From positions 22,710-86,709 of the forward strand of contig NZ_LGEG01000103.1 of assembly GCF_001280125.1 (NCBI RefSeq): 64,000 nucleotides of DNA, written 5' to 3'. Numbering within the stretch: the first letter of the stretch is position 1; each line of letters opens with the position of its first letter. Shown piece by piece: positions 7,673 to 14,640 of this stretch. Under the pieces are notes generated by a model. The model was not told the origin of the DNA and searched no databases. It saw nothing but the letters and a program-made list of their open reading frames with translations. The translations under genes and the position numbers were made by a program. The stretch comes from Streptomyces sp. NRRL F-6492. Lineage in GTDB: Bacteria; Actinomycetota; Actinomycetes; Streptomycetales; Streptomycetaceae.

Positions 7673-8398
7673 ATGACGCCCATGAGCAACGACATATCCG
7701 ATGACCCATGGGCCCAGCGGGTGTATCTGATGTGGCTGGCCCGCGACACTCGCTACGCTCTGGCCGCCCTGACCGCTCTGATCACCTACGCGCGGAACAC
7801 TCCGGTCCCGCCAGCCGCCTGGGTCTGCTTCGAGGACTTCCTCTCCTTCCTCGGAAAGGTTTCCCGAACTCTGTGGCCCGCCCCTGGGAAGGGTCCGAAC
7901 GGGACCGACAGGGGCTTGGAGTGGCGGACGAAGCGAGGTCCGTTTCTACGAAAGATCCTTGAGGTGGAGGACTCGTCCCCGCTGAAGGCCCGCGAAGTCC
8001 GTAACGGAAGTGAGCATTTCGACGAGCGCCTTGACGAGTGGATCGTCAGCCTGCCTCGCCCCACCGCCGAGGAGTGGCAGGCGGGCGCCAAGCCCACCTT
8101 CCCGGCTTCTCCCATGCGCTTCATAAACGTAGCGGCAGGAACGATCCAAGTCGCCGGCGCGGACCTGGATCTGCGTTTCATGGCTGAGGAACTTCAGCGA
8201 CTCCTGAGCAAGATCGAGGAGCTTGCGCCCTCAGCGGTCGGACTCCCCGCTGACATGGCGGCCTGGCTAGCCGCCCTCCCCCCTGTTCCGATCGTCCCGT
8301 TCGACGCGCCCGCGCAGAAGCCTGGCGGCATTCGAGCCTGGCTCGACGAACAGAATTCCGCCGCCCCCGGGACCGCGACGGGAGACACCGAGGCGTAG
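7673..8398 (+). CDS. Unknown 241-residue island protein
   Basis: Starts MTPMSNDISDDPWAQRVYLM; a second ATG at 7682 is possible. The protein is mostly helical with Trp-rich patches (AAWVCFEDFLSFLGKVSRTLWP, EHFDERLDEWIVSLPRP) and a Pro-rich end. No signal peptide or membrane segment is seen. Base composition is visibly less GC-rich than the chromosome around it, and codon use is less biased, which fits recent acquisition. I do not recognise the family. It is the last gene before the right junction of the island. Confidence 0.6.
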   Translation: MTPMSNDISDDPWAQRVYLMWLARDTRYALAALTALITYARNTPVPPAAWVCFEDFLSFLGKVSRTLWPAPGKGPNGTDRGLEWRTKRGPFLRKILEVEDSSPLKAREVRNGSEHFDERLDEWIVSLPRPTAEEWQAGAKPTFPASPMRFINVAAGTIQVAGADLDLRFMAEELQRLLSKIEELAPSAVGLPADMAAWLAALPPVPIVPFDAPAQKPGGIRAWLDEQNSAAPGTATGDTEA

Positions 8399-8553
8399 AC
8401 ACATGGCGTGGAAGGCCTCCCCGGCCCAGCCGATACCCACGCCAAGCCGCCCGGCGTGGCTACCTTCATGGCTGCCTTCGTAGCGGTGAGGTTCGGTTCG
8501 AACCGGTACGAACAGGGGTGAGGCGACACCCGCGATTCCACGGAAAAAGGCCC
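8399..8553. other. Non-coding right end of the island
   Basis: No convincing gene. It contains GGCGTGG/CCACGCC-type small inverted repeats near 8405-8460 and GGTTCGAACC at 8495-8504, which looks like a T-loop but has no tRNA around it. A short minus-strand reading frame from about 8470 has no family match. It may be a decayed recombination or regulatory region. Confidence 0.3.
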
Positions 8554-8577
8554 CTGACCTGCGATATCGCAGGTCAG
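8554..8577 (-). terminator. Perfect 24-bp palindrome after rnpB
   Basis: CTGACCTGCGAT followed directly by its exact complement. It lies 7 bases beyond the 3' end of rnpB, so it probably forms the terminator hairpin. The same ACCTGCGA/GCAGGT sequence occurs just inside the left island junction, so it could also be a recombinase or excisionase arm site. Confidence 0.55.
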
Positions 8578-8583
8578 AAGCCT

Positions 8584-8996
8584 GAGGGGCAGACGAGTCG
8601 GGCTATACGCCGGGTTCTGTACCCCGGGACCTCGCGGTCGTCGGGGTGACGGCCATCCATCTAGGACCGGCGTTGCCGCCGGCCTCCTGCGGTCTACCCG
8701 CGGACTCGGGCGAGCAGCCCTCGAACGTCCGCGCAGGGACACCGGGGTGTCCCCTCTTGACCTTGCTCCGAGTGGGGTTTACCTAGCCGCCTGAGTCACC
8801 TCAGGCGCTGGTGGTCTCTTACACCACCGTTTCACCCTTACCGAGGGCCGAAGCCCCCGGCGGTCTGTTTTCTGTGGCACTGTCCCGCGGGTCACCCCGG
8901 GTGGCCGTTGGCCACCACCCTGCTCTGTGGAGCCCGGACGTTCCTCGGGGAGATCCGGGGATCTCCACGCGGCCGCCCGCCCGGCTCGTCTGCCGT
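8584..8996 (-). ncRNA. rnpB: RNase P RNA (catalytic RNA, bacterial type A)
   Basis: The minus strand shows the conserved RNase P RNA elements in order: 5' helix P1 GGCAGACGAGCCGGGCG, the P4 strand region GAGGAACGTCCGGGCTCCAC with AGCAGGGTG, the conserved CCACAGAAA block, GGTAAGGGTGAAACGGTG, GAGACCACCAGCG, and near the 3' end GATGGATGGCCG and ACAGAACCCGGCGTATAG. The 3' strand CTCGTCTGCC pairs with the 5' strand GGCAGACGAG to close P1. Length is about 410 nt as usual. It processes the 5' ends of tRNA precursors together with RnpA. Its last 31 bp are repeated at 2478-2508, marking an integration event at this gene. Confidence 0.97.
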
Positions 8997-9029
8997 GCCG
9001 ACCATGCTACCCGCCGCGCCGGCCCGTGC

Positions 9030-9060
9030 TTGACCCTGCCGCAGCGTCAGGGTTTCTACT
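9030..9060 (+). promoter_or_regulatory. MerR-type promoter with 19-bp spacer and palindromic operator
   Basis: -35 TTGACC (9030-9035) and -10 TCTACT (9055-9060) are 19 bases apart, the overlong spacing characteristic of MerR-controlled promoters. The spacer is filled by the inverted repeat ACCCTGcCGcagCGtCAGGGT (9033-9053). The MerR gene starts 7 bases after the -10, so the transcript is predicted leaderless and autoregulated. Confidence 0.8.
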
Positions 9061-9067
9061 GGGCCCC

Positions 9068-9835
9068 ATGCGCATCGGCGAGATCGCCGCCCTGGTCGGG
9101 GTCACCCCCCGGGCCGTGCGGCACTACCACCAGTCCGGGCTGCTGCCCGAGCCCGCGCGGCGGGCCAACGGGTACCGGGAGTACGGCGTCCGGGACGCCG
9201 TCCTGCTCGCCCGGATCCGGCGGCTGACGGAGCTGGGGCTCGGCCTCGACGAGGTGCGGGACGTGCTCGCGGGCGACGAGGGGCGCGGGCTCGCGGAGGT
9301 CCTCGAAGAGCTGGACCGGGACCTCGCCCGCCAGGAGGCCGTCCTGCGGGAGCGGCGGGAGCGGCTCGCCTTCCTGCTCGCCGAGGCGCGGGCCGGGCGG
9401 CTGCCGGCCGACGGGCCCGTGTCGCCGGAGTTCGCCGCGCTCCTGGCGGGCCTGGGCGAGCTGCCCGCGTCCCCCATGGCCGCGAAGGACCGGGAGGTGC
9501 TCGCCCTGCTGGACGCCGTCGTCCCGGAGGAGGACCGGGCGCGCCTGATGGAGTCCCTGCGCGGGACGGCCTCGTACGCGCACGAGGTGTACGGGCTGTT
9601 CGACGCCCTGGAGGACGCCGGGCCGGACGACCCCCGCGTGGGCGAGGCCGCCCGGGTGCTCGCGGACTGCCTGCCGGACCTGTCCGGGGTGGAGCTGCCG
9701 GAGAGGAGCGCGGACGGGCGCGCCTCCGGGGTCCTCCTCGCCAACGCCGTCTTCGCGGACCTCTCCCCCGCCCAGGAGGCGGCCGTACGCCTCGCGGTGC
9801 GGCTCGTCCGGGAGCGGCGGGAGGGGACCTCGTGA
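9068..9835 (+). CDS. MerR-family transcriptional regulator
   Basis: 255 residues starting MRIGEIAALVGVTPRAVRHY. Residues 1-70 are a MerR winged helix (GVTPRAVRHYHQSGLLPEPARRANGYREYG); residues 75-120 form the dimerising coiled coil (EELDRDLARQEAVLRERRERLAFLLAEAR); the remaining 130 residues are helical and may bind an effector. No conserved metal-binding Cys cluster is seen, so a metal sensor is unlikely. Start is fixed by the promoter placed just before it. The next gene, a membrane protein, overlaps its stop codon (TGATG) and is the likely target along with the regulator itself. Confidence 0.88.
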   Translation: MRIGEIAALVGVTPRAVRHYHQSGLLPEPARRANGYREYGVRDAVLLARIRRLTELGLGLDEVRDVLAGDEGRGLAEVLEELDRDLARQEAVLRERRERLAFLLAEARAGRLPADGPVSPEFAALLAGLGELPASPMAAKDREVLALLDAVVPEEDRARLMESLRGTASYAHEVYGLFDALEDAGPDDPRVGEAARVLADCLPDLSGVELPERSADGRASGVLLANAVFADLSPAQEAAVRLAVRLVRERREGTS

Positions 9836-10671
9836 TGCCCGTACGCCCCCTCCGGCTCCTCGCCCGCGCCGTCCTCCCCCTCGAAGCCGTCCTCGTCGTC
9901 TGCCTCGCCGGCGGGGTGCGGATACCCGCCGCCGTCCTGGGCCTCGCCGAAGTCCTCGTGGCGGGGCTCCTCCTCGCCGAGGGCCTCGCCTATCGGCGGC
10001 TGCGGCGGCGCGGGCTGTCGCGGCGGGACGCCGTGGCGGAGCTGGTGCCCGGGCCCGTGCTGCGGCTCCTCGGGCACGAGCTGCGGCTGCTCGCGAGCCT
10101 GGGGCGGTGGGTCGCGCGCCGGCCGCACGGGACCGCCGGCGCGGACGGGGTCTTCCCGCACGCCCGCGACCAGGCGGCGCTGCTGTACGGCTTCGCGTTC
10201 GTGTGCGTGGTCGAGACCGTCGGCATGTCGTACCTGCTCGCCCGCTGGCCCCTCGTCCACGGGATCGTCCTCGTCCTGGACGTCTACACCGTGCTCTTCG
10301 TCCTCGGGCTGCACGCCGCCTCCGCGACCCGGCCGCACGTCCTGGCCGGGGACGTCCTGCGGCTGCGGCAGGCCGCCCACGTCGACCTGCGGATCCCGCT
10401 CGACCGGATCGCGTCCGTACGGCGGGAGACGCTGTTCTCGCACGGGAAGGCCGACGGCGAGCTGAACCTCGCCGTCGGCGCGCAGACCTCCGTCACCGTC
10501 GAGCTGACCGGACCGGTCGACGCGCCCCGGCTGCTGGGCGCGCCCCGGCCCGTACGGGTCGTCAGGGTCCACGCCGACGACCCGCAGGCCCTGTACGGGG
10601 CGCTGCGCGAGGCGGTCACACGGGCTCGAACAGCACCTTCGCCCGACCCGGGTCCGCCTCCGCGAGTCTGA
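9835..10671 (+). CDS. Integral membrane protein of unknown function, MerR operon
   Basis: 278 residues. Hydrophobic segments lie near residues 8-28 and 30-50 (LEAVLVVCLAGGVRIPAAVL, GLAEVLVAGLLLAEGLA), 125-145 (AALLYGFAFVCVVETVGMSY) and 150-172 (GIVLVLDVYTVLFVLGL). The C-terminal 110 residues are a soluble beta-rich domain (HVDLRIPLDRIASVRRE, ELNLAVGAQTSVTVELTGPV) that resembles membrane-attached PH-like folds. The start may be this ATG or the GTG three bases earlier; GGAGGGG precedes both. The last 56 bases overlap the end of the convergent RNB gene. Confidence 0.7.
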   Translation: MPVRPLRLLARAVLPLEAVLVVCLAGGVRIPAAVLGLAEVLVAGLLLAEGLAYRRLRRRGLSRRDAVAELVPGPVLRLLGHELRLLASLGRWVARRPHGTAGADGVFPHARDQAALLYGFAFVCVVETVGMSYLLARWPLVHGIVLVLDVYTVLFVLGLHAASATRPHVLAGDVLRLRQAAHVDLRIPLDRIASVRRETLFSHGKADGELNLAVGAQTSVTVELTGPVDAPRLLGAPRPVRVVRVHADDPQALYGALREAVTRARTAPSPDPGPPPRV

Positions 10672-12058
10672 CCCGCAGCCACTCCCCCAGCGGCAGCGCG
10701 GAGTCGCCGCCCGCGATCCGGGCGACGACCGCCGGGTCCTCCAGGTGGACGGTGCCGGTGGACGGTTCGCGCTCCTTGACGTCGATCACGTACGCGTCGA
10801 AGAGCTCCCCGATCCGGTCCTTCAGGAGCGCCGCCTCGACGATGTCGACGCTCTCGCGCTCGACGGCGTTGGCGCGGCGCGAGCCCGCGGCCATCTCGTC
10901 GGGGAGGGCGGGCAGCGCGGCCCGCACCCACTCGGGCGGCTCGTCCCCGGCCACCGCCGCCACGCACAGCTCGCTCGCGTACCGGTCGACGAGCCGGCGC
11001 AGCGGGGCGGTGCAGTGGGTGTACTCGTCGGCGACGGCGGCGTGCACGGCCGGGTCGGGGACGTGGCCGTCGGTGAAGACGGTGTACCCGGCGCCGCGCA
11101 GCAGGGTGGTGCACTCCTGGAGGAAGGCGGCGTGGCGCGGGTTCGCCGGGTCGGCGGAGCGGACGACGTCCGCGTACGGGACGTGGTGCGGCCAGTCGAC
11201 GCCGAGGGCCTGTGCGGAGCGGCGCAGCCGGGCGACGGCGCCGTCGGGCGCGGTGGGGAGGGTGCGCAGGATGCCGGTGCCGGCGGCGGTCATCAGGTCG
11301 GCGGCGGCCATGCCGGTGAGCAGGGAGATCTGCGCGTTCCAGCTCTCGGAGGGGAACGGGGCCCGGTAGGCGAGGTCGTAGCCGTGGTCCCGTTCGACGA
11401 TCTCCTGCTCGGGGACGTCGAGGGAGATCCCGCCGCGCTCGATCTCGATGGCCTCGCGCAGGCGCCCGATCTCGCGCAGCAGGGCGAGGGGCTCCTCGGC
11501 GGTGCCGGAGTCGAGCTGCCGCTGCACGCGCGCGTAGTCGAGCTTGGCGCGGCTGCGGACGAGGGCGCGGCGGACGTCGGTGGCGACCCTGCGCCCCTCG
11601 GCGTCGAGGTCGATCCGCCACAGCACGGCGGGGCGGACCTCGCCGGGGAGGAGGCTGGCGGCGCCCTCGGAGAGGACGGCGGGGTGGAGGGGGACCTTGC
11701 CGTCGGGGAAGTAGAGGGTGAGGACCCGGCGGTGGGCCTCGGCGTCGAGCGCGGAGCCTGGCGCGACGAAGGCGGCGACGTCGGCGATGGCGTAGTGGAC
11801 GCGGTAGCCGCCGTCGGCCCTGCGGGTCAGGTGCAGGGCCTGGTCGAGGTCGGTGGAGGCGGGCGGGTCGACGGTGAGGAACGGCAGGTCGGTGGCGTCG
11901 TGCGCGGGGAGCCGGGGCGCCTTCGCGGCGGCCTCGGCCTCGGCGAGGACGGCGGGCGGGAAGTCCTCGGGGACCGCGAGCTCGGTCCGGAGTGCGCGCA
12001 GGGCGGCCCGCAGGGGAGCCTCGGCTGCGCCGGTCACGTGAAGGGGGCGGCGGGGCAT
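10616..12058 (-). CDS. RNB-domain ribonuclease (RNase II/R family)
   Basis: 480 residues, starting MPRRPLHVTGAAEAPL. The RNB catalytic core is visible from about residue 50: LTVDPPASTDLDQALHL with the metal-binding Asp cluster, then HYAIADVAAFV, ADLMTAAGTGILRTLP, and HCTAPLRRLVDRY near residue 340. The protein is shorter than RNase R: cold-shock and S1 domains are missing or reduced, as in other actinomycete RNB proteins of this size. It should degrade RNA 3' to 5'. It is convergent with the preceding membrane protein and overlaps it by 56 bases, so the two transcripts are complementary at their ends. Confidence 0.88.
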   Translation of the reverse strand: MPRRPLHVTGAAEAPLRAALRALRTELAVPEDFPPAVLAEAEAAAKAPRLPAHDATDLPFLTVDPPASTDLDQALHLTRRADGGYRVHYAIADVAAFVAPGSALDAEAHRRVLTLYFPDGKVPLHPAVLSEGAASLLPGEVRPAVLWRIDLDAEGRRVATDVRRALVRSRAKLDYARVQRQLDSGTAEEPLALLREIGRLREAIEIERGGISLDVPEQEIVERDHGYDLAYRAPFPSESWNAQISLLTGMAAADLMTAAGTGILRTLPTAPDGAVARLRRSAQALGVDWPHHVPYADVVRSADPANPRHAAFLQECTTLLRGAGYTVFTDGHVPDPAVHAAVADEYTHCTAPLRRLVDRYASELCVAAVAGDEPPEWVRAALPALPDEMAAGSRRANAVERESVDIVEAALLKDRIGELFDAYVIDVKEREPSTGTVHLEDPAVVARIAGGDSALPLGEWLRVRLAEADPGRAKVLFEPV

Positions 12059-12267
12059 GGACCGAGCGTAGGGGGCGGGGGCGGGCGCGTCACGTCGGCG
12101 CGGGTTCGCGGCCCGGGGCACCGCGGCGCGACGTCGCGATCCGGCGGCGCCTCGCGGCGCGCTGCCGCCCCGCGGTCCGGCGGCGTTCGCACGTCGGCGG
12201 CGTTCGCGGTCCGGCGGCGCTTTGTAGGCTGGACGGCCGGGGCCGCACCCCCGCCCCCGTACGTACG
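12059..12267. other. GC-rich divergent intergenic region with short repeats
   Basis: The gap between the RNB nuclease and yaaA contains three degenerate copies of a GCGGTCCGGCGGCGTTCG-like unit between about 12135 and 12220. TAGGCT near 12226 could be a -10 element for the rightward gene. No gene is seen. Confidence 0.35.
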
Positions 12268-12280
12268 AAGGAGAACCACC

Positions 12281-13048
12281 GTGCTCGTGCTGTTGCCGCC
12301 CTCCGAAGGCAAGGCTCCGTCGGGGAGCGGGGCGCCCCTCAAGCCGGAGTCGCTGTCCCTGCCGGGGCTCGCGCAGGCGCGGGCGGCGGTCCTGGACGAG
12401 CTGGTCGAGCTGTGCGTCGCCGACGAGGAGAAGGCGCGCGAGGTGCTCGGTCTGAGCGAGGGGCTGCGCGGCGAGGTCGCGAAGAACGCCGAGCTGCGGA
12501 CGGCCGGCGCGCGTCCGGCCGGGGAGGTCTACACCGGCGTCCTGTACGACGCGCTGGGTCTGGCGACCCTGGACGCGGCGGCCCGGGAGCGGGCCGGGGA
12601 CGCGCTCCTCGTCTTCTCCGGCCTGTGGGGCGCCGTGAAGGTGACCGACCGCATCCCGTCGTACCGCTGCTCGATGGGGATCAGGCTGCCGGGCCTCGGC
12701 GCGCTGGGCGCGTACTGGCGGGGCGCGATGGCCTCCGTGCTGCCCGGGGCGGCCGGGGACGGGCTCGTCCTGGACCTGCGCTCGTCGGCGTACGCGACGG
12801 CGTGGCGGCCGAAGGGCGAGGTGGCGGCGCGGACGGCGACGGTACGGGTGCTGCACGCGCCGACCCGGAAGGTGGTCAGCCACTTCAACAAGGCGACGAA
12901 GGGCCGGATCGTGCGGAGCCTCCTGGAGGCGGGCGCGGAGCCGGCCACCCCGGCGGAGCTGGTGGAGGCGCTGCGGGACCTGCGGTACGTGGTGGAGGAG
13001 GGCGGGAAGGCGGGGGCGCTCGACGTCCTGGTGGACGAGATCCACTGA
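12281..13048 (+). CDS. yaaA: YaaA-family peroxide-stress protein
   Basis: 255 residues from a GTG with AAGGAGA seven bases upstream. The N-terminal LLPPSEGKAP and the later YTGVLYDALGL, LVFSGLWGAVKVTDRIPSYRC, YWRG and HFNKATKGRIVR motifs are diagnostic of the YaaA/DUF328 family. In E. coli YaaA limits intracellular iron and protects DNA during peroxide stress; the fold binds DNA. The length is normal. It is followed after 62 bases by eda. Confidence 0.9.
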   Translation: MLVLLPPSEGKAPSGSGAPLKPESLSLPGLAQARAAVLDELVELCVADEEKAREVLGLSEGLRGEVAKNAELRTAGARPAGEVYTGVLYDALGLATLDAAARERAGDALLVFSGLWGAVKVTDRIPSYRCSMGIRLPGLGALGAYWRGAMASVLPGAAGDGLVLDLRSSAYATAWRPKGEVAARTATVRVLHAPTRKVVSHFNKATKGRIVRSLLEAGAEPATPAELVEALRDLRYVVEEGGKAGALDVLVDEIH

Positions 13049-13052
13049 CTCT

Positions 13053-13079
13053 CGTTGCATTCTCCGCAACGCTCGTTGC
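13053..13079 (+). promoter_or_regulatory. Cluster of CGTTGC half-sites before eda
   Basis: CGTTGC (13053-13058), GCAACG (13066-13071) and CGTTGC (13074-13079) form one inverted repeat with a 7-base spacer plus an extra direct half-site, 32 bases before the aldolase start. This is a plausible operator; the regulator is unknown. Confidence 0.5.
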
Positions 13080-13110
13080 GGCTGGCGCTCGCCCTCGACA
13101 GGATGAGGCC

Positions 13111-13752
13111 ATGACGAGCGTGTTCGACCTTGCCCCGGAAGCCCCCGTCGTCCCCGTGGTGGTGATCGAGGACGCCGCCGACGCGGTCCCCCTGGCCCGC
13201 GCCCTGGTGGCCGGCGGGCTGCCGCTGATCGAGGTCACCCTGCGGACCCCGGCCGCGCTCGACGCCCTGCGGGCGATCGCGGACGGGGTGCCGGAGGCGG
13301 TCGTCGGCGCCGGGACCGTCGTCTCGGTGGCCGGGGTCGCGGACGCGGTCGGCGCCGGGGCCCGGTTCCTGGTCAGCCCCGGCTGGACCGGCCGGCTCCT
13401 CGGCGCGATGCGGGAGTCGGGCGTGCCCTTCCTGCCGGGCGTCTCGACGGTCTCGGAGGTCGTGGCGCTGCTCGAACGGGGCGTGGACGCCATGAAGTTC
13501 TTCCCGGCGGAGGCGGCGGGCGGCGTCCCGTACCTGAAGTCCCTCGCGGGCCCGCTCCCGCAGGCCCGCTTCTGCCCGACCGGCGGCGTCTCGCCCGCCT
13601 CGGCCCCCGCCTACCTCGCCCTGCCGAACGTCGGCTGCGTCGGCGGCACGTGGATGCTGCCGCCCGACGCCCTCGCGGCCCGCGACTGGGCCCGGGTCGA
13701 GTCGCTCGCGCGCGGGGCGGCGGCCCTGCGGGCGCCCGTCAGCGGCCGGTGA
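13111..13752 (+). CDS. eda: KDPG / 4-hydroxy-2-oxoglutarate aldolase
   Basis: 213 residues with the TIM-barrel class I aldolase pattern: PVVPVVVIEDAADAVPLARA, GLPLIEVTLRT with the catalytic Glu, VVGAGTVVS, GARFLVSPG, LPGVSTVSE, and AMKFFPAEAAGG containing the Schiff-base lysine, then FCPTGGVS. It cleaves 2-keto-3-deoxy-6-phosphogluconate to pyruvate and glyceraldehyde 3-phosphate in sugar-acid breakdown. An AGGATGAGG sequence precedes the ATG. Its end overlaps the convergent GNAT gene by 14 bases. Confidence 0.95.
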   Translation: MTSVFDLAPEAPVVPVVVIEDAADAVPLARALVAGGLPLIEVTLRTPAALDALRAIADGVPEAVVGAGTVVSVAGVADAVGAGARFLVSPGWTGRLLGAMRESGVPFLPGVSTVSEVVALLERGVDAMKFFPAEAAGGVPYLKSLAGPLPQARFCPTGGVSPASAPAYLALPNVGCVGGTWMLPPDALAARDWARVESLARGAAALRAPVSGR

Positions 13753-14587
13753 ACGCGACGGTCAGGTGGTCGGTCACCGGGCGGTAGCCGAGCCGTCGGT
13801 ACAGGGCGTTGCTGGTGGGGTTGGCCAGGTCCGTGAAGAGCAGGACCTGCGCGGCCCCGGCGTCCCGGGCGGCGCGGGTGACCGCGGTGGTGACCCCGGC
13901 GGCGTACCCGCGTCCGCGGGCGGCGGGCGGGGTGTAGACGAGGTGGACGCGGGACTGGCCCTCGGTCACGGGCGAGAAGCAGGCCATGGAGACGGGCCGT
14001 CCGTCGGCCTCTTCCGCTTCCGTTTCCGTTTCCGCTTCCGCTTCCGCTTCCCAGAGCAGCATCCGACCGTCGGAGATCCGCTTCGTGACGGGCCCGGTGC
14101 AGTCCTCCCCCGGCTCCTCGCCGAGGTCGCGGACGAACTCCCGTGCCCAGGCGGCGGCGAGGGGTACGTCGGCGGCGGTGGCGAGGCGGGCGCGTCCTGC
14201 GGGGGCGGGGTCCGGCGGGGTGAGCGTGCCGAGCCGGAAGAGCCGCATCCGGAAGGTGGCGGTCCAGGGGCGTCCGGTGGCCTCCGCGAACGCCTCGACG
14301 GCCGCCGTCTCGCCTCGCAGGGCGGTCACCCCTTCGCCCCCGAAGAGGTCCGGCAGGGAGGCGAGGGCGCGGGCCGCCTCGGGCGTCACCGTCCCGAAGA
14401 CCGGCTTCCCCGGCTCGGTCACCACGAGCACCCCGGTGACCCGCCCGTCCGGCTCGGTCCACCAGCCGAGCCGCCCGGCGGTGTCCACGAGCGTGAGCAC
14501 GCCGGTGTTGCGGGCGGGCTCGGCGGACAGCAGGGCTCCGGCGGCCGCGCGGAAGGCGGCGGGGTCCTCGGTGAAGTGCCAGGTCAT
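13739..14587 (-). CDS. GNAT-family N-acetyltransferase
   Basis: 282 residues starting MTWHFTEDPAAFRAAAGALL. The C-terminal half carries the acetyl-CoA-binding pattern (HLVYTPPAARGRGYAAGVTT) and the closing strand motif SNALYRRLGYRPV. The N-terminal half resembles a degenerate second GNAT domain. Between them lies a Glu-rich linker EAEAEAETETEAEEA encoded by a hexanucleotide repeat, which may vary in length between strains. Substrate unknown. It overlaps the end of eda tail to tail. Confidence 0.85.
   Translation of the reverse strand: MTWHFTEDPAAFRAAAGALLSAEPARNTGVLTLVDTAGRLGWWTEPDGRVTGVLVVTEPGKPVFGTVTPEAARALASLPDLFGGEGVTALRGETAAVEAFAEATGRPWTATFRMRLFRLGTLTPPDPAPAGRARLATAADVPLAAAWAREFVRDLGEEPGEDCTGPVTKRISDGRMLLWEAEAEAETETEAEEADGRPVSMACFSPVTEGQSRVHLVYTPPAARGRGYAAGVTTAVTRAARDAGAAQVLLFTDLANPTSNALYRRLGYRPVTDHLTVAFTGR
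14011..14051 (+). repeat. In-frame hexanucleotide repeat (YTTCCG) inside the GNAT gene
   Basis: Six full and one partial copies of CTTCCG/TTTCCG. On the coding strand they encode alternating Glu-Ala/Glu-Thr in the interdomain linker. Six-base steps keep the frame, so slippage would change linker length only. Confidence 0.85.
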
Positions 14588-14640
14588 GGACGGTGATGGT
14601 GGTACGGGGGCGGGTCTCCCCGCCACCCGTTTTCCCCGTC

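Noticed and set aside
8495..8504. GGTTCGAACC resembling a tRNA T-loop near the right island junction
   Set aside because: No anticodon arm, D arm or acceptor stem can be built around it on either strand.
2478..8614. An integrase or excisionase gene in the rnpB island
   Set aside because: No reading frame shows the R-H-R-Y layout of tyrosine recombinases or a serine recombinase domain; the only DNA-binding protein is the XRE/TPR regulator.
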